Shown here piece by piece: positions 1 through 8,303 of a DNA stretch of 48,209 nucleotides; within the stretch, counting starts at the first letter, position 1; every line of letters starts with the position of its first letter. The notes under the pieces are model-generated. The model was not told where the DNA came from. It saw only the letters and a program-made list of their open reading frames with translations, and made no database searches. The stretch is taken from contig DEBM01000036.1 of the NCBI GenBank assembly GCA_002348545.1, positions 1 through 48,209 on the forward strand, given 5' to 3'. Source of the stretch: Balneolaceae bacterium UBA2956. Its GTDB lineage: Bacteria > Bacteroidota > Rhodothermia > Balneolales > Balneolaceae. A program made the translations under genes and the position numbers.

Positions 1-1
1 T

Positions 2-571
2 AAGGAGCAAGGTAAGGTGGACTATATTGGTATGTTTGCTGTCACTGCCGGTCTTAATATTACTTCTTTGATTGACCAATTTGAAGCTAATTCTGATGAC
101 TATTCCATCATTCTAGTGAAAGCTTTAGCCGACCGTCTAGCTGAGGCTTTTGCGGAATACCTCCACTATAAATTACGAACTGAATATTGGGCTTATAGTA
201 ATGAAGAGGCTAACAGTGAGGCGCTTATTGCTGAGCAGTACGAAGGTATTAGGCCTGCGCCGGGTTACCCAGCCTGTCCCGACCACACCGAAAAATGGAA
301 ACTCTTCTCATTACTTGAGGTGACAAAACGCATTGGTATCAGCTTAACAGAATCACTTGCCATGTTGCCAGCTAGTTCGGTAAGTGGTTTTTATATCTCC
401 CATCCAGATTCTCGATATTTTGCAATAGGTAAAATTCAACAGGATCAAGTGCTTGATTATGCTATTCGCAAAAATATGCCTTCGGAAGAAATAGAAAATT
501 GGCTTCGTTCACATCTTGCTTACGAACCCAAAATCTCAATAACAAAAGAGTCCAATAAACAGCACGTATAA
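2..571 (+). CDS. metH: Methionine synthase MetH, C-terminal activation domain (5' truncated by window edge)
   Basis: This is the 3' end of cobalamin-dependent methionine synthase, which transfers the methyl group of 5-methyl-THF to homocysteine in the cytoplasm. The reading frame is open to the left edge, so the gene begins outside the window; the GTG at 17 is internal. The visible ~190 residues match the AdoMet-binding reactivation domain: an entry segment VDYIGMFAVTAG and the hallmark RPAPGYPACPDHTEK, whose Arg, Pro and Tyr residues contact S-adenosylmethionine in the E. coli enzyme. The end of the domain is complete. metF follows after 2 bases, so the enzyme that makes 5-methyl-THF and the enzyme that uses it are co-transcribed. 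Confidence 0.95.
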   Translation, partial: KEQGKVDYIGMFAVTAGLNITSLIDQFEANSDDYSIILVKALADRLAEAFAEYLHYKLRTEYWAYSNEEANSEALIAEQYEGIRPAPGYPACPDHTEKWKLFSLLEVTKRIGISLTESLAMLPASSVSGFYISHPDSRYFAIGKIQQDQVLDYAIRKNMPSEEIENWLRSHLAYEPKISITKESNKQHV

Positions 572-573
572 TT

Positions 574-1530
574 ATGAAAGTAACAGAATACTTTAGAAAC
601 GCTGGTGATTCAACCCTATTTAGCTTTGAGATATTACCACCTCTTAAAGGACAGCATATACAAACTCTTTTTGATCACATTGATCCATTAATGGAATTTA
701 ACCCCCCTTTTATAGATGTAACATATCATCGGGAAGAATATGAGTACAAAAAACTCTCTAATGGGTTAATGGAGAGAAAAACAGTGCGTAAGCGGCCGGG
801 TACAGTGGGAATCTGTGCAGCCCTTCAAAACAAATATAAAATTGATGCTGTGCCTCATATAGTTTGTGGTGGTTTTACTAAGGAAGAGACAGAAAATGCG
901 TTGATTGATTTAAATTTTTTAGGAATTGATAATATTATGGTGCTGCAGGGAGATGCACGTAAACTAGACCGTGATTTTAAGCCAGAGGTTGGTGGGCATA
1001 CCTACGCTTCAGAGCTCTTGAAACAAGTTGTTAATTTAAATAGAGGTGTATTTCTAGATGAAGAACTTGAGCAGGCACATCATACTGACTTTTGTATTGG
1101 AGTATCTGGATATCCGGAAAAACACATGGCGGCCCCCAATCTAGATCTTGATATGAGGTATTTAAAGAAAAAAGTGGATAAAGGAGCCGACTACATAGTC
1201 ACGCAGATGTTTTTTGATACACAAAAGTACATCGACTTTGTTACAAAATGTCGAGAAATGGATATAAATATTCCTATAGTACCTGGTTTAAAACCTATTT
1301 CCTCCTTACGGCAACTCAACATCTTACCTCAGATATTTCACATCGATTTACCATCTGATCTAACCAATGCACTAGAAAAGGCTAAAAATAATGATCAGGC
1401 CAAAGAAATCGGTATAGAATGGGCGATTAAACAGTCAAAAGAACTAATTTCATTTGGTGTACCTACTTTGCATTACTATTCAATGGGTAAAAGTGAATCT
1501 GTCTATAAAGTAGCTAGTGAGATATTTTAG
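574..1530 (+). CDS. metF: 5,10-methylenetetrahydrofolate reductase
   Basis: Flavoprotein that reduces 5,10-methylene-THF to 5-methyl-THF, the methyl donor for MetH. At 318 aa it is of the length usual for this family. The N-terminal FSFEILPP places the catalytic Glu at residue 19, and VLQGDARK gives the folate/FAD-contacting Asp at 127; both lie on a predicted TIM-barrel pattern. The ATG at 574 comes 2 bases after the metH stop and has no Shine-Dalgarno sequence, so translational coupling is likely. A 116-base gap follows, with no convincing terminator. Confidence 0.95.
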   Translation: MKVTEYFRNAGDSTLFSFEILPPLKGQHIQTLFDHIDPLMEFNPPFIDVTYHREEYEYKKLSNGLMERKTVRKRPGTVGICAALQNKYKIDAVPHIVCGGFTKEETENALIDLNFLGIDNIMVLQGDARKLDRDFKPEVGGHTYASELLKQVVNLNRGVFLDEELEQAHHTDFCIGVSGYPEKHMAAPNLDLDMRYLKKKVDKGADYIVTQMFFDTQKYIDFVTKCREMDINIPIVPGLKPISSLRQLNILPQIFHIDLPSDLTNALEKAKNNDQAKEIGIEWAIKQSKELISFGVPTLHYYSMGKSESVYKVASEIF

Positions 1531-1646
1531 TTCAACCTCAAATAATGCTATCTTTACCATATTAGCTTAATGGATGAGCGTGTAGTTCTTACGGTCTATC
1601 CTATACAAAACTAATACAGCAAAAGTATGCAATAGACGCTGAATTT

Positions 1647-2225
1647 ATGGTCGAAATGGAAATTTTTGGGCTTACAACGAGCACTCGAACAGCTTCTGCC
1701 TACGCTCTTATACTAATGGAAGCAGATGGAAGTCGACGTTTACCTATCATTATAGGGGCTTATGAAGCACAAGCAATCGCCTTGGAAATGGAGCAAATAA
1801 AACCACCACGACCTATGACGCACGATTTGACTATGCAAATTATTACTGAATTAGGCGGTCAAATTGAATATGTGGTAGTGCATCATTTAAAAGAAGGAAC
1901 CTACTATGCCAACATTTCAATTAAAGGCTCTATATCTTGCCATGAAATAGATGCCCGACCTAGTGATGCTATTGCCTTAGCGGTTCGTTTTTCTTGTCCT
2001 ATTTATGTCGATGAGCTTGTACTAGAGGAGGTAGGGGTAGTACATGAAGATGATTCAGCTCAAGTGGACTCAATGAGCGATAAAAGTGATGCAACTAAGC
2101 AATCAAGACAAAACAAGAAAAGTCCTTTTGAATTGTTACGTGAGCAACTACAAATAGCCATTGAAACAGAAAATTATGAAAAAGCGGCTAGTCTAAGAGA
2201 TAAAATACAACGACTAAAAGGTTAA
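1647..2225 (+). CDS. Bifunctional nuclease family protein (DUF151) with C-terminal UVR motif
   Basis: A 192-aa cytoplasmic protein. Residues ~1-130 look like the DUF151/bifunctional nuclease domain (EIFGLTTSTRTASAYALIL, then LPIIIGAYEAQAIALEME and RPSDAIALAVR), a family with reported RNase and DNase activity in some members. A polar linker of ~25 residues leads to a UVR (UvrB/UvrC-type) helical hairpin at ~159-192, containing LLREQLQIAIETENYEKAA. The domain pair is common in Bacteroidota-like genomes. It lies 7 bases before bshC and is probably co-transcribed with it. The substrate is not evident from the sequence. Confidence 0.85.
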   Translation: MVEMEIFGLTTSTRTASAYALILMEADGSRRLPIIIGAYEAQAIALEMEQIKPPRPMTHDLTMQIITELGGQIEYVVVHHLKEGTYYANISIKGSISCHEIDARPSDAIALAVRFSCPIYVDELVLEEVGVVHEDDSAQVDSMSDKSDATKQSRQNKKSPFELLREQLQIAIETENYEKAASLRDKIQRLKG

Positions 2226-2232
2226 GTAAATC

Positions 2233-3969
2233 GTGAAATTTAGTCCTATTCCTTTTTCTATTATAGAGCCTGACTCATTTCTAACTAGTTACACAAAAGG
2301 AAATCCTTCCTTACATTCTTTCTATAGCTTTTATCCATTTTCTAGCAATACGTTACAAGATTTATCTAAAAAAAGATTTAAATCCTTAAATAGGACAGTT
2401 ATAAACTCGAGAGATGATATTGTATTAGCACTAAAAGATTTTCATCAATGGTTAGGTATTGAGCAATCTCAATCCTCTATTCGTGCTAAATTATTAGAGG
2501 ATGACAGCTATTGTGTAGTTACAGGTCAGCAACTTTCGTGGTATGGGGGACCTCTTTATACTTTTTTTAAGTTAATGAGTGCTATACAGTGGAGTAAACG
2601 TATCTCTGAAACTATGGGTAAAACTGTTATTCCTGTATTTTGGTTAGCGGATGAGGACCACGATTACACAGAAATCAATCAAATAAACTGGTACAAATCC
2701 TTTGTTAATCACTCAGATTTAAAAAATACTTCTATACTAAAACAATTTTGTGCTGATGTAGAACAGACTTCACTGCAAGAGCAAATAGGGATGCCTGTAG
2801 GGAAAATTAAAGGGGATAGCTCTCTACTTAAAAATGAATTCTTAAAGTGGCTTGCTAAATACCATACAATCGAGGAAGCAACCGAACAGAGTTTTCAATT
2901 TAGAAAAAATACTTGGATTCAAACCTTTTTTCAGGACGTAAAAAAAGCGTATTCAAATGATAAAACCCATGCCCAAAATTTTGCTCATTGGATAATTCAT
3001 GTATTTGAAGAATATGAATTTCTTGTGGCTGGTAGCAATCATGAAAGTATAAAAAAGCTTCTCAGCCCAATTATCAGTAAAGCGGTAGCAAACGATCGTA
3101 GTATCACAGAATTATTAAAAAACCAGACTTATGAGCTCAAAGAGCAGACAGGTCATAGTCAGGTTACCGTCATGGATAGTCAATGGTTTGTGTTCAATGA
3201 GAATGCTAAGCGAGTCAAATTAAATCATGATTTAAATGGCGAACACTCTTTCCTTCAAGTGGGAGGAAAACAAGTGTTAACTAGCAATGAACTATTAAAG
3301 TTAACGCAAGAACAACCGGAACGATTCTCGCCCAATGTATTTTTGCGTCCGATTCTTCAAGACCATCTGCTTCCTGTAGTTGCTTATGTAGGTGGTCCAG
3401 CAGAAATAGCATATCATGGACAAATGAAAAAGATTTATGACTTTTTTGACTTAGACATGCCCATACTTATACCCCGTTTCTCTGCTACCATTCGGGAAAA
3501 AAAAGTCCAACGTTTAATGGCAAAATTTCCCTTCTCATTGGCTCATTATCAAGAAGGTTTTCCATCACTCAAAGATAAATGGTTATCTACTATGCCTGAA
3601 GAATTTCCAGGAGTTAAGTTAGAGGAACTAAACCAGCATATCTTAGGCCAGTATCAATCTCAGATAATGAATATAATTTCGTTTGATAAATCTTTAGAAG
3701 GAAGTATTGAAAAGACAAAAAATGAGATTACTAAGTCGATGCAGTCGCTAATTAAGAAAGCCAAAAAAGCGCATGAATCTAAATTTGGGTTTGAGTTAAG
3801 ACAGTTACATTTTCTTCAATCATATTTGTTCCCAAAAGGGACGATGGAGCGCACATTACATCCTAGTTATTTTATGTTCTACTATGGCAAGAATTTTTGG
3901 CAGGATTTACTTGATGAATTATTGGTACAGGAAACCGATAGTTCTCAGCATTATCTGATTGACCTATAA
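2233..3969 (+). CDS. bshC: Bacillithiol biosynthesis cysteine-adding enzyme BshC
   Basis: Adds cysteine to GlcN-malate in the last step of bacillithiol synthesis. At 578 aa it is somewhat longer than the ~540 aa typical of Bacillus BshC. Recognisable blocks are VVTGQQLSWYGGPLYT (residues 95-110) and PVFWLADEDHDYTEI (134-148), the two nucleotide-binding-fold signatures of the family, followed by a charged helical stretch near the C-terminus consistent with the family's coiled coil. Translation starts at a GTG at 2233, the first start after the preceding stop. The partner genes bshA and bshB are not in the window. Presence of bshC implies bacillithiol as low-molecular-weight thiol. Confidence 0.92.
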   Translation: MKFSPIPFSIIEPDSFLTSYTKGNPSLHSFYSFYPFSSNTLQDLSKKRFKSLNRTVINSRDDIVLALKDFHQWLGIEQSQSSIRAKLLEDDSYCVVTGQQLSWYGGPLYTFFKLMSAIQWSKRISETMGKTVIPVFWLADEDHDYTEINQINWYKSFVNHSDLKNTSILKQFCADVEQTSLQEQIGMPVGKIKGDSSLLKNEFLKWLAKYHTIEEATEQSFQFRKNTWIQTFFQDVKKAYSNDKTHAQNFAHWIIHVFEEYEFLVAGSNHESIKKLLSPIISKAVANDRSITELLKNQTYELKEQTGHSQVTVMDSQWFVFNENAKRVKLNHDLNGEHSFLQVGGKQVLTSNELLKLTQEQPERFSPNVFLRPILQDHLLPVVAYVGGPAEIAYHGQMKKIYDFFDLDMPILIPRFSATIREKKVQRLMAKFPFSLAHYQEGFPSLKDKWLSTMPEEFPGVKLEELNQHILGQYQSQIMNIISFDKSLEGSIEKTKNEITKSMQSLIKKAKKAHESKFGFELRQLHFLQSYLFPKGTMERTLHPSYFMFYYGKNFWQDLLDELLVQETDSSQHYLIDL

Positions 3970-4002
3970 TTTTATCATAGACCTTTAAGTCAATTATTGA
4001 TT

Positions 4003-4584
4003 ATGAATTTAAAAACCAAACCGTTCAAACGCTCATTACGATTTTATTTTAAATCTAAAAGAAGAGGCATCATAGAAAGTGAGTGGGAGAAGGCCAATTT
4101 AGCTATAAAAGAGCATTTGTTTGCCTGGGATGTTTTTAAAAATGTTCAAAAGCTACATAGTTATATTTCAATGACTAAGCACAGGGAAGTAGACACTTTA
4201 CAAATTATCAACGAGAGTATAGCTCAAGGTAAAAAAATGGTAGTGCCTATTATGGCTGGCAACAGACAACTGAGGCATTGTTATTTGAATGATATAAACG
4301 ATTTGCAAGAAAATTATTCGGGTGTTTTAGAACCTGTCAGTGGAATTAAAGCAGATATATCTGATTTGGATTTAGTATTGGTACCTTTGTTAGCTATTGA
4401 TAAACAGGGGACTCGATTGGGCTATGGTGCTGGCTTTTATGACCGATTTTTAGCTAAAGTACCAACATCTACACCAAAAATAGGTTTGTTATTAGAAGGG
4501 TTTAATGTTTACTGCCTGCCTAAGGATCCATGGGATATTCCATTGAATGGATATATTAGCGAAAGCGGGATTCATTTATTGTAA
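4003..4584 (+). CDS. 5-formyltetrahydrofolate cyclo-ligase family protein
   Basis: ATP-dependent conversion of 5-formyl-THF to 5,10-methenyl-THF, recycling a dead-end folate. The 193-aa length fits the family. The C-terminal signature GTRLGYGAGFYDRFL is the conserved substrate/Mg-ATP loop, and basic residues near the N-terminus (KSKRRG) correspond to the usual (R/K)-rich phosphate contact. I start at ATG 4003; a TTG two codons upstream is possible but less likely. It falls in the same run as metH and metF, so three folate enzymes cluster here. Confidence 0.9.
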   Translation: MNLKTKPFKRSLRFYFKSKRRGIIESEWEKANLAIKEHLFAWDVFKNVQKLHSYISMTKHREVDTLQIINESIAQGKKMVVPIMAGNRQLRHCYLNDINDLQENYSGVLEPVSGIKADISDLDLVLVPLLAIDKQGTRLGYGAGFYDRFLAKVPTSTPKIGLLLEGFNVYCLPKDPWDIPLNGYISESGIHLL

Positions 4585-4614
4585 CCTAATTTTAATTTTA
4601 TCGTATCATTAGAT

Positions 4615-5442
4615 ATGTTTAAGACAGAAGATAAACTATTTCAATATTCAAGCATAACAGACAACCAGATGCCTTTTGGTAAGAGTTCTTGGGATTATAC
4701 TCTCGAAGATTTTTTAGATACTGAACAAGTTAAAAGACCTAGTTATATAAATGCAGCTACCCTTTCGGGAGCTTTCATTATAGTGTCTACCATAGGTCTT
4801 GTATTATTTCAATTCGATTTTGATCTGGGACTTGGATCTATTTATACGCTACCGTTTTTAGGGGGTATTTTATTACTTCTAGCCGCTTTTAGTAGCCGCT
4901 TTATTGGTGAAAAAAAACCTAAGAAGAAGAATAGGAATAAAACTAATGAGGATGTGTTTGGCGGTCAACATTATTCCAATGAGTTCCTCAGATATGATGG
5001 ATTTGAAACAGAGAATAATCAATCCGTTCATTATTCCAATCATGGAGTGGCAATAAATAAAAATAAATCGCCTGAAGAATTTAATGGTTTTGGTTCAGGT
5101 GAATCTGAGTCATTTTCTTCTGGCCATATAAAAAATGATGATAATATATCTAACTCAGAACGGGGTAGAACGAACGCTTTTCAGGAAGATTCAACCACCT
5201 ACTCTTGGGATTATTTTCAGCAGAAACGATCTAAAAGACTCTATAAATCTAGACATGACAAAAAACTTTGGGGTGTATGTGGTGGGCTAGCTGATTTTTT
5301 TGGAATTGGTACTATTTGGATACGTTCTATTTTTGTTGTAGCCTTTTTTATGGGTTGGGGTTCTAGTTTCCTGATTTACGTTGCATTCAGCTTAATTTTA
5401 AATAAGGAACCACTAAACCTGGATTATCCAGAGAAATGGTGA
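4615..5442 (+). CDS. PspC-domain membrane protein
   Basis: A 275-aa inner-membrane protein. Two hydrophobic helices lie at ~47-67 and ~75-95. A ~110-residue polar, Asn/Ser/Glu-rich linker follows, and then a C-terminal PspC domain (~208-270) with KLWGVCGGLADFFGIG and a further membrane segment. PspC domains in proteobacteria take part in the phage-shock envelope stress response; no PspA/PspB homologue is in the window, so the role here is unknown. It is followed by tmk after 10 bases. The two extra N-terminal helices and long linker are unlike the short stand-alone PspC. Confidence 0.85.
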   Translation: MFKTEDKLFQYSSITDNQMPFGKSSWDYTLEDFLDTEQVKRPSYINAATLSGAFIIVSTIGLVLFQFDFDLGLGSIYTLPFLGGILLLLAAFSSRFIGEKKPKKKNRNKTNEDVFGGQHYSNEFLRYDGFETENNQSVHYSNHGVAINKNKSPEEFNGFGSGESESFSSGHIKNDDNISNSERGRTNAFQEDSTTYSWDYFQQKRSKRLYKSRHDKKLWGVCGGLADFFGIGTIWIRSIFVVAFFMGWGSSFLIYVAFSLILNKEPLNLDYPEKW

Positions 5443-5452
5443 TGCTGCAGAT

Positions 5453-6052
5453 ATGCTAATAAACTTTGAAGGCATAGACGGTTGTGGCAAGTCAACTCAA
5501 ATTCACCTGTTGAAGCAATACCTCGAAGAGCAGGGTAGGCGAGTACAGGTTTATCGTGAACCAGGCGGTACACCCATTGCAGAAGAGATCAGGTCAATAC
5601 TCTTAGACTCAAAAAGTAATGTATCAGCAATATCAGAATTACTGTTGTTCTCAGCTGCACGTGCACAATTAGTGCAGGAAAAAATTATTCCTGCTCTGGA
5701 TAATGGTACAACTGTAATTTTGGATCGATTTTATGATTCTACTACGGCATATCAAGGATATGGACGTTCAGTTTTAACCATCGATGAGATATCTGTTTTA
5801 AATAAAATGGCCTCTTGTGGATTGGTGCCAGAGTTTACATTTTATTTGAGGATATCACAAATATTGGCCCTACAAAGACGATTAAAATGCGCCCAAGACA
5901 GAATGGAAATGGCAGGCAAGGAATTTTACTCTCGAGTATTAGAGGGATACGAGAGCATAATTAAAGAACATCCACGATTCATCGTACTTGATGGGGCTCA
6001 ATCTATTGAATCCATTGCAAAAGAGATTCGGAGACATCTAAAGAGTAAGTGA
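5453..6052 (+). CDS. tmk: Thymidylate kinase
   Basis: Phosphorylates dTMP to dTDP for DNA synthesis. At 199 aa it is a normal length. The Walker A P-loop GIDGCGKST spans residues 7-15, the REPGGT dTMP-contact segment is at 35-40, and the DR(Y/F) motif appears as DRFYDSTTAYQGYGR starting at residue 91. A basic lid segment (QRRLKCAQDRME) follows. The gene starts 10 bases after the PspC gene; no Shine-Dalgarno sequence is visible. Confidence 0.95.
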   Translation: MLINFEGIDGCGKSTQIHLLKQYLEEQGRRVQVYREPGGTPIAEEIRSILLDSKSNVSAISELLLFSAARAQLVQEKIIPALDNGTTVILDRFYDSTTAYQGYGRSVLTIDEISVLNKMASCGLVPEFTFYLRISQILALQRRLKCAQDRMEMAGKEFYSRVLEGYESIIKEHPRFIVLDGAQSIESIAKEIRRHLKSK

Positions 6053-6192
6053 TAATTTAATTCTAGTCAGTCATTGAGGCTTATACATATTATGTGTAAA
6101 TTTAAAGTATGATGGATCGACCTTACCTGTTTCCCCAATAGTGGTTCATCTTTTACTAAATAATTATTATTCCAAGAACCAAGGTGTATTAT

Positions 6193-6657
6193 ATGGCGCA
6201 TGAACGTATAGAAATTGAGTTGCCTTTATCTAAGGTATACGAACTTTTAAGTAATCCAGTTGATTTCCCAAAGTTTTTAGAGCGTGTTGATTCTGTAGAA
6301 CGAATCAACTCCCAAACTTTTGAATATAAAACTACTATTGATGGTGAAATATTTCATTGGACTACTAACCTAATTGATAATTTACGAAATACACGCTTTG
6401 CTTGGATTACAATCAATGGTAATTTAAACCAAACTGGTACTATCCGATTCACACCTCTAGATAATGGTAAACGAACTCAAGTCGAATTTTCTTTAGATTA
6501 CCGTACCTTCTTTGGAGATCCTTCTGCGGGATTAGCCACTTTTATTGAGCAATCAGCAGCACAACTAGTTAAAGATTTAGAGTCTTTTAAAAAGCTAGCA
6601 GAAAGCGATACCTTCAAAGAAAGTTCTTTAGAACCTACTGAAGAAATTACTGCTTAG
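6193..6657 (+). CDS. SRPBCC (cyclase/dehydrase-type) family protein
   Basis: A 154-aa soluble protein with the START/SRPBCC lipid-or-ligand-binding fold. It opens with a beta-strand ending in LPLSKVYELLSNPVDFPKFL, the usual helix and PxxFPxFL pattern. A TxxIDGEIFHW-type central strand set follows, and the C-terminal helix (FIEQSAAQLVKDLESFKKLAE) would cap the cavity. I use ATG 6193 rather than GTG 6184 because the family's first strand begins right after it. Ligand unknown. A strong terminator follows the stop codon directly. Confidence 0.75.
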   Translation: MAHERIEIELPLSKVYELLSNPVDFPKFLERVDSVERINSQTFEYKTTIDGEIFHWTTNLIDNLRNTRFAWITINGNLNQTGTIRFTPLDNGKRTQVEFSLDYRTFFGDPSAGLATFIEQSAAQLVKDLESFKKLAESDTFKESSLEPTEEITA

Positions 6658-6677
6658 ACTAACAAGCTATTATTTTG

Positions 6678-6709
6678 AAATGCGCAACCAGTGGTTGCGC
6701 ATTTTTTTT
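6678..6709 (+). terminator. Intrinsic terminator after the SRPBCC gene
   Basis: A perfect 12-bp stem: left arm 6678-6689, 3-base loop AGT, right arm 6693-6704. A run of eight T follows (6702-6709), part of it within the right arm. It begins 21 bases after the stop at 6657 and ends 2 bases before the aroE ATG. The stem, tight loop and U-tract are all canonical. Confidence 0.9.
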
Positions 6710-6711
6710 AT

Positions 6712-7560
6712 ATGAAGTTTTCTGAATTTTTACGAGATCCTATTTCTTTACGAGATCATATACTATTGATTGGTAATCCAGTCTCACATAGTATTTCTCC
6801 AATAATGCATAATCTAGCTATTGAACATCATGCCTTAGATTTAGAATATGTTGCCATAGAGGTTCAAATTGATGAATTGCCAAGTCTTATCGCTCATTTT
6901 AACTCGATAAATTTCAAAGGAGCAAATATCACCTTTCCTTATAAAGAGACTTTATTTAAGTTGATTGATTGGCATTCGGATTTAGCAAAATCTATACAGG
7001 CTATAAATTGTATTCAAAAACTGGGTCAAGAGTTAGTAGGTCATAATACCGATAGTTTTGGTTTTGTAGAGCCTTTAAGGGATTTAGGACTCAAGAAACT
7101 AAATTCGGTGTTAATATTTGGTTTCGGTGGTGCGACAAAAGCAGTAATACACGGTTTAAGAGATCTTGGAATGAATGAATGTTGGGTTGTAAGTAGAAAA
7201 CCTAAACGTTTACAGAACGATTTGCCCATAAATTTGATTTCTTATGATGAATGGGTAGAATATGCGGTTAAAGTGGATTTGATTGTTAATACCACACCAC
7301 TTGGTATGCATCCAAATTCAGAAAATTCTCCAGTTGACGCAAAATTTACCGAGTTCTTAGCCGATTCCATTTGTTATGATATTGTTTACAATCCACAGAA
7401 AACCACTTTTTTGCGTCAAGCAGAGCAGCATAATTGTGTTACAATCAGTGGCTTACCGATGCTTATATATCAGGCATCTCGTTCCTTCGAATTATGGACA
7501 GGGCAAACATTTCCAATGTTTAAAATCAAGGAATATTTAAATAATGTCTTCCCCTCTTAA
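6712..7560 (+). CDS. aroE: Shikimate dehydrogenase
   Basis: NADPH-dependent reduction of 3-dehydroshikimate in aromatic amino acid synthesis. From ATG 6712 the protein is 282 aa, the usual length. NPVSHSISPIMHN (22-34) is the shikimate-binding start. The catalytic pair is Lys78 (ANITFPYKE) and Asp114 (HNTDSFGF), and FGFGGATKAV is the glycine-rich NADP loop. An in-frame GTG at 6691 would sit in the loop of the preceding terminator and is rejected. The ATG lies immediately after the terminator's U-tract, which leaves almost no room for a 5' leader. The stop overlaps pgeF by 17 bases. Confidence 0.95.
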   Translation: MKFSEFLRDPISLRDHILLIGNPVSHSISPIMHNLAIEHHALDLEYVAIEVQIDELPSLIAHFNSINFKGANITFPYKETLFKLIDWHSDLAKSIQAINCIQKLGQELVGHNTDSFGFVEPLRDLGLKKLNSVLIFGFGGATKAVIHGLRDLGMNECWVVSRKPKRLQNDLPINLISYDEWVEYAVKVDLIVNTTPLGMHPNSENSPVDAKFTEFLADSICYDIVYNPQKTTFLRQAEQHNCVTISGLPMLIYQASRSFELWTGQTFPMFKIKEYLNNVFPS

Positions 7561-8302
7561 ATTTATACGACCCCGCAATCTAAACGAATCTCGAATACTA
7601 AGTTGGTTTAGTAAGAAAAATGCTCATCATAGTATTCCTAACTCTCGTATTCCTGGACTAAATATAGGGTTTAATTCCGATGAGAATCAGGATATAATCT
7701 TAGAACAATTGCATGTCTTAGCCAAAGAAACTGATACATCATTAAAGCACATTGCAATCGCTCATCAAACTCACTCAGACCGGGTCAAAGTGGTGACTAA
7801 AGGAGGGATCTATCCTGATACCGATGCTTTTGTTAGCTCAACTCTTGGTATTTCATTGCTTATACAAGCAGCCGATTGTGGGGTTGTTTTATTAGGCGAT
7901 GCAACCCATCAGGTTATTGGTGCAGCACATGCTGGGTGGAGAGGTGCTCAAAAAGATATAATCAGAAAAACAATTGAGTTTATGGTAGACCTTGGTGCAG
8001 ATATAAACACTATAGAAGCTTATATAGGTCCTTGTATTTCAGTAGATGCTTTTGAAGTAGATCAAGAGGTGGCCGATTTGTTTCCAGATCGATTCGTGGA
8101 AAAAAATTTGAGTACCAAGCCACATGTAGATCTGAAAGGTTATATTTTCCAGCAACTCGTGAGCATGGGTATAGTGAAATCTCATATTGTCATGGATGCG
8201 GGTTGTACTTACAACGATGAGAGTGATTTTTACTCCTTTAGAAGAGAAGCTTCTAAAGCTGGAAGAATGGCCGCTATAATAAAATTGAATGAAATAGGGT
8301 GA
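7544..8302 (+). CDS. pgeF: Peptidoglycan editing factor / multicopper polyphenol oxidase family (YfiH, DUF152)
   Basis: A 252-aa member of the YfiH/DUF152 family, for which purine-nucleoside phosphorylase or adenosine-handling activity and a peptidoglycan-fidelity role have been described. The metal ligands are visible: His77 in AHQTHSD, Cys112 in QAADCGVV and His129 in AAHAGWRG. IGPCIS and YSFRRE are the other family blocks. It starts inside the end of aroE (17-base overlap) and ends one base before dxr, so it is translated as part of the aroE-pssA chain. Confidence 0.9.
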   Translation: MSSPLKFIRPRNLNESRILSWFSKKNAHHSIPNSRIPGLNIGFNSDENQDIILEQLHVLAKETDTSLKHIAIAHQTHSDRVKVVTKGGIYPDTDAFVSSTLGISLLIQAADCGVVLLGDATHQVIGAAHAGWRGAQKDIIRKTIEFMVDLGADINTIEAYIGPCISVDAFEVDQEVADLFPDRFVEKNLSTKPHVDLKGYIFQQLVSMGIVKSHIVMDAGCTYNDESDFYSFRREASKAGRMAAIIKLNEIG

Positions 8303-8303
8303 A

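Noticed and set aside
1531..1646. Short frame after metF (14 codons from ~1570)
   Set aside because: Too short, no motif, and no initiation signal.
6691..6711. GTG start 21 bases upstream of aroE ATG
   Set aside because: It lies in the loop of a perfect terminator hairpin and would place extra residues before the conserved start of AroE.
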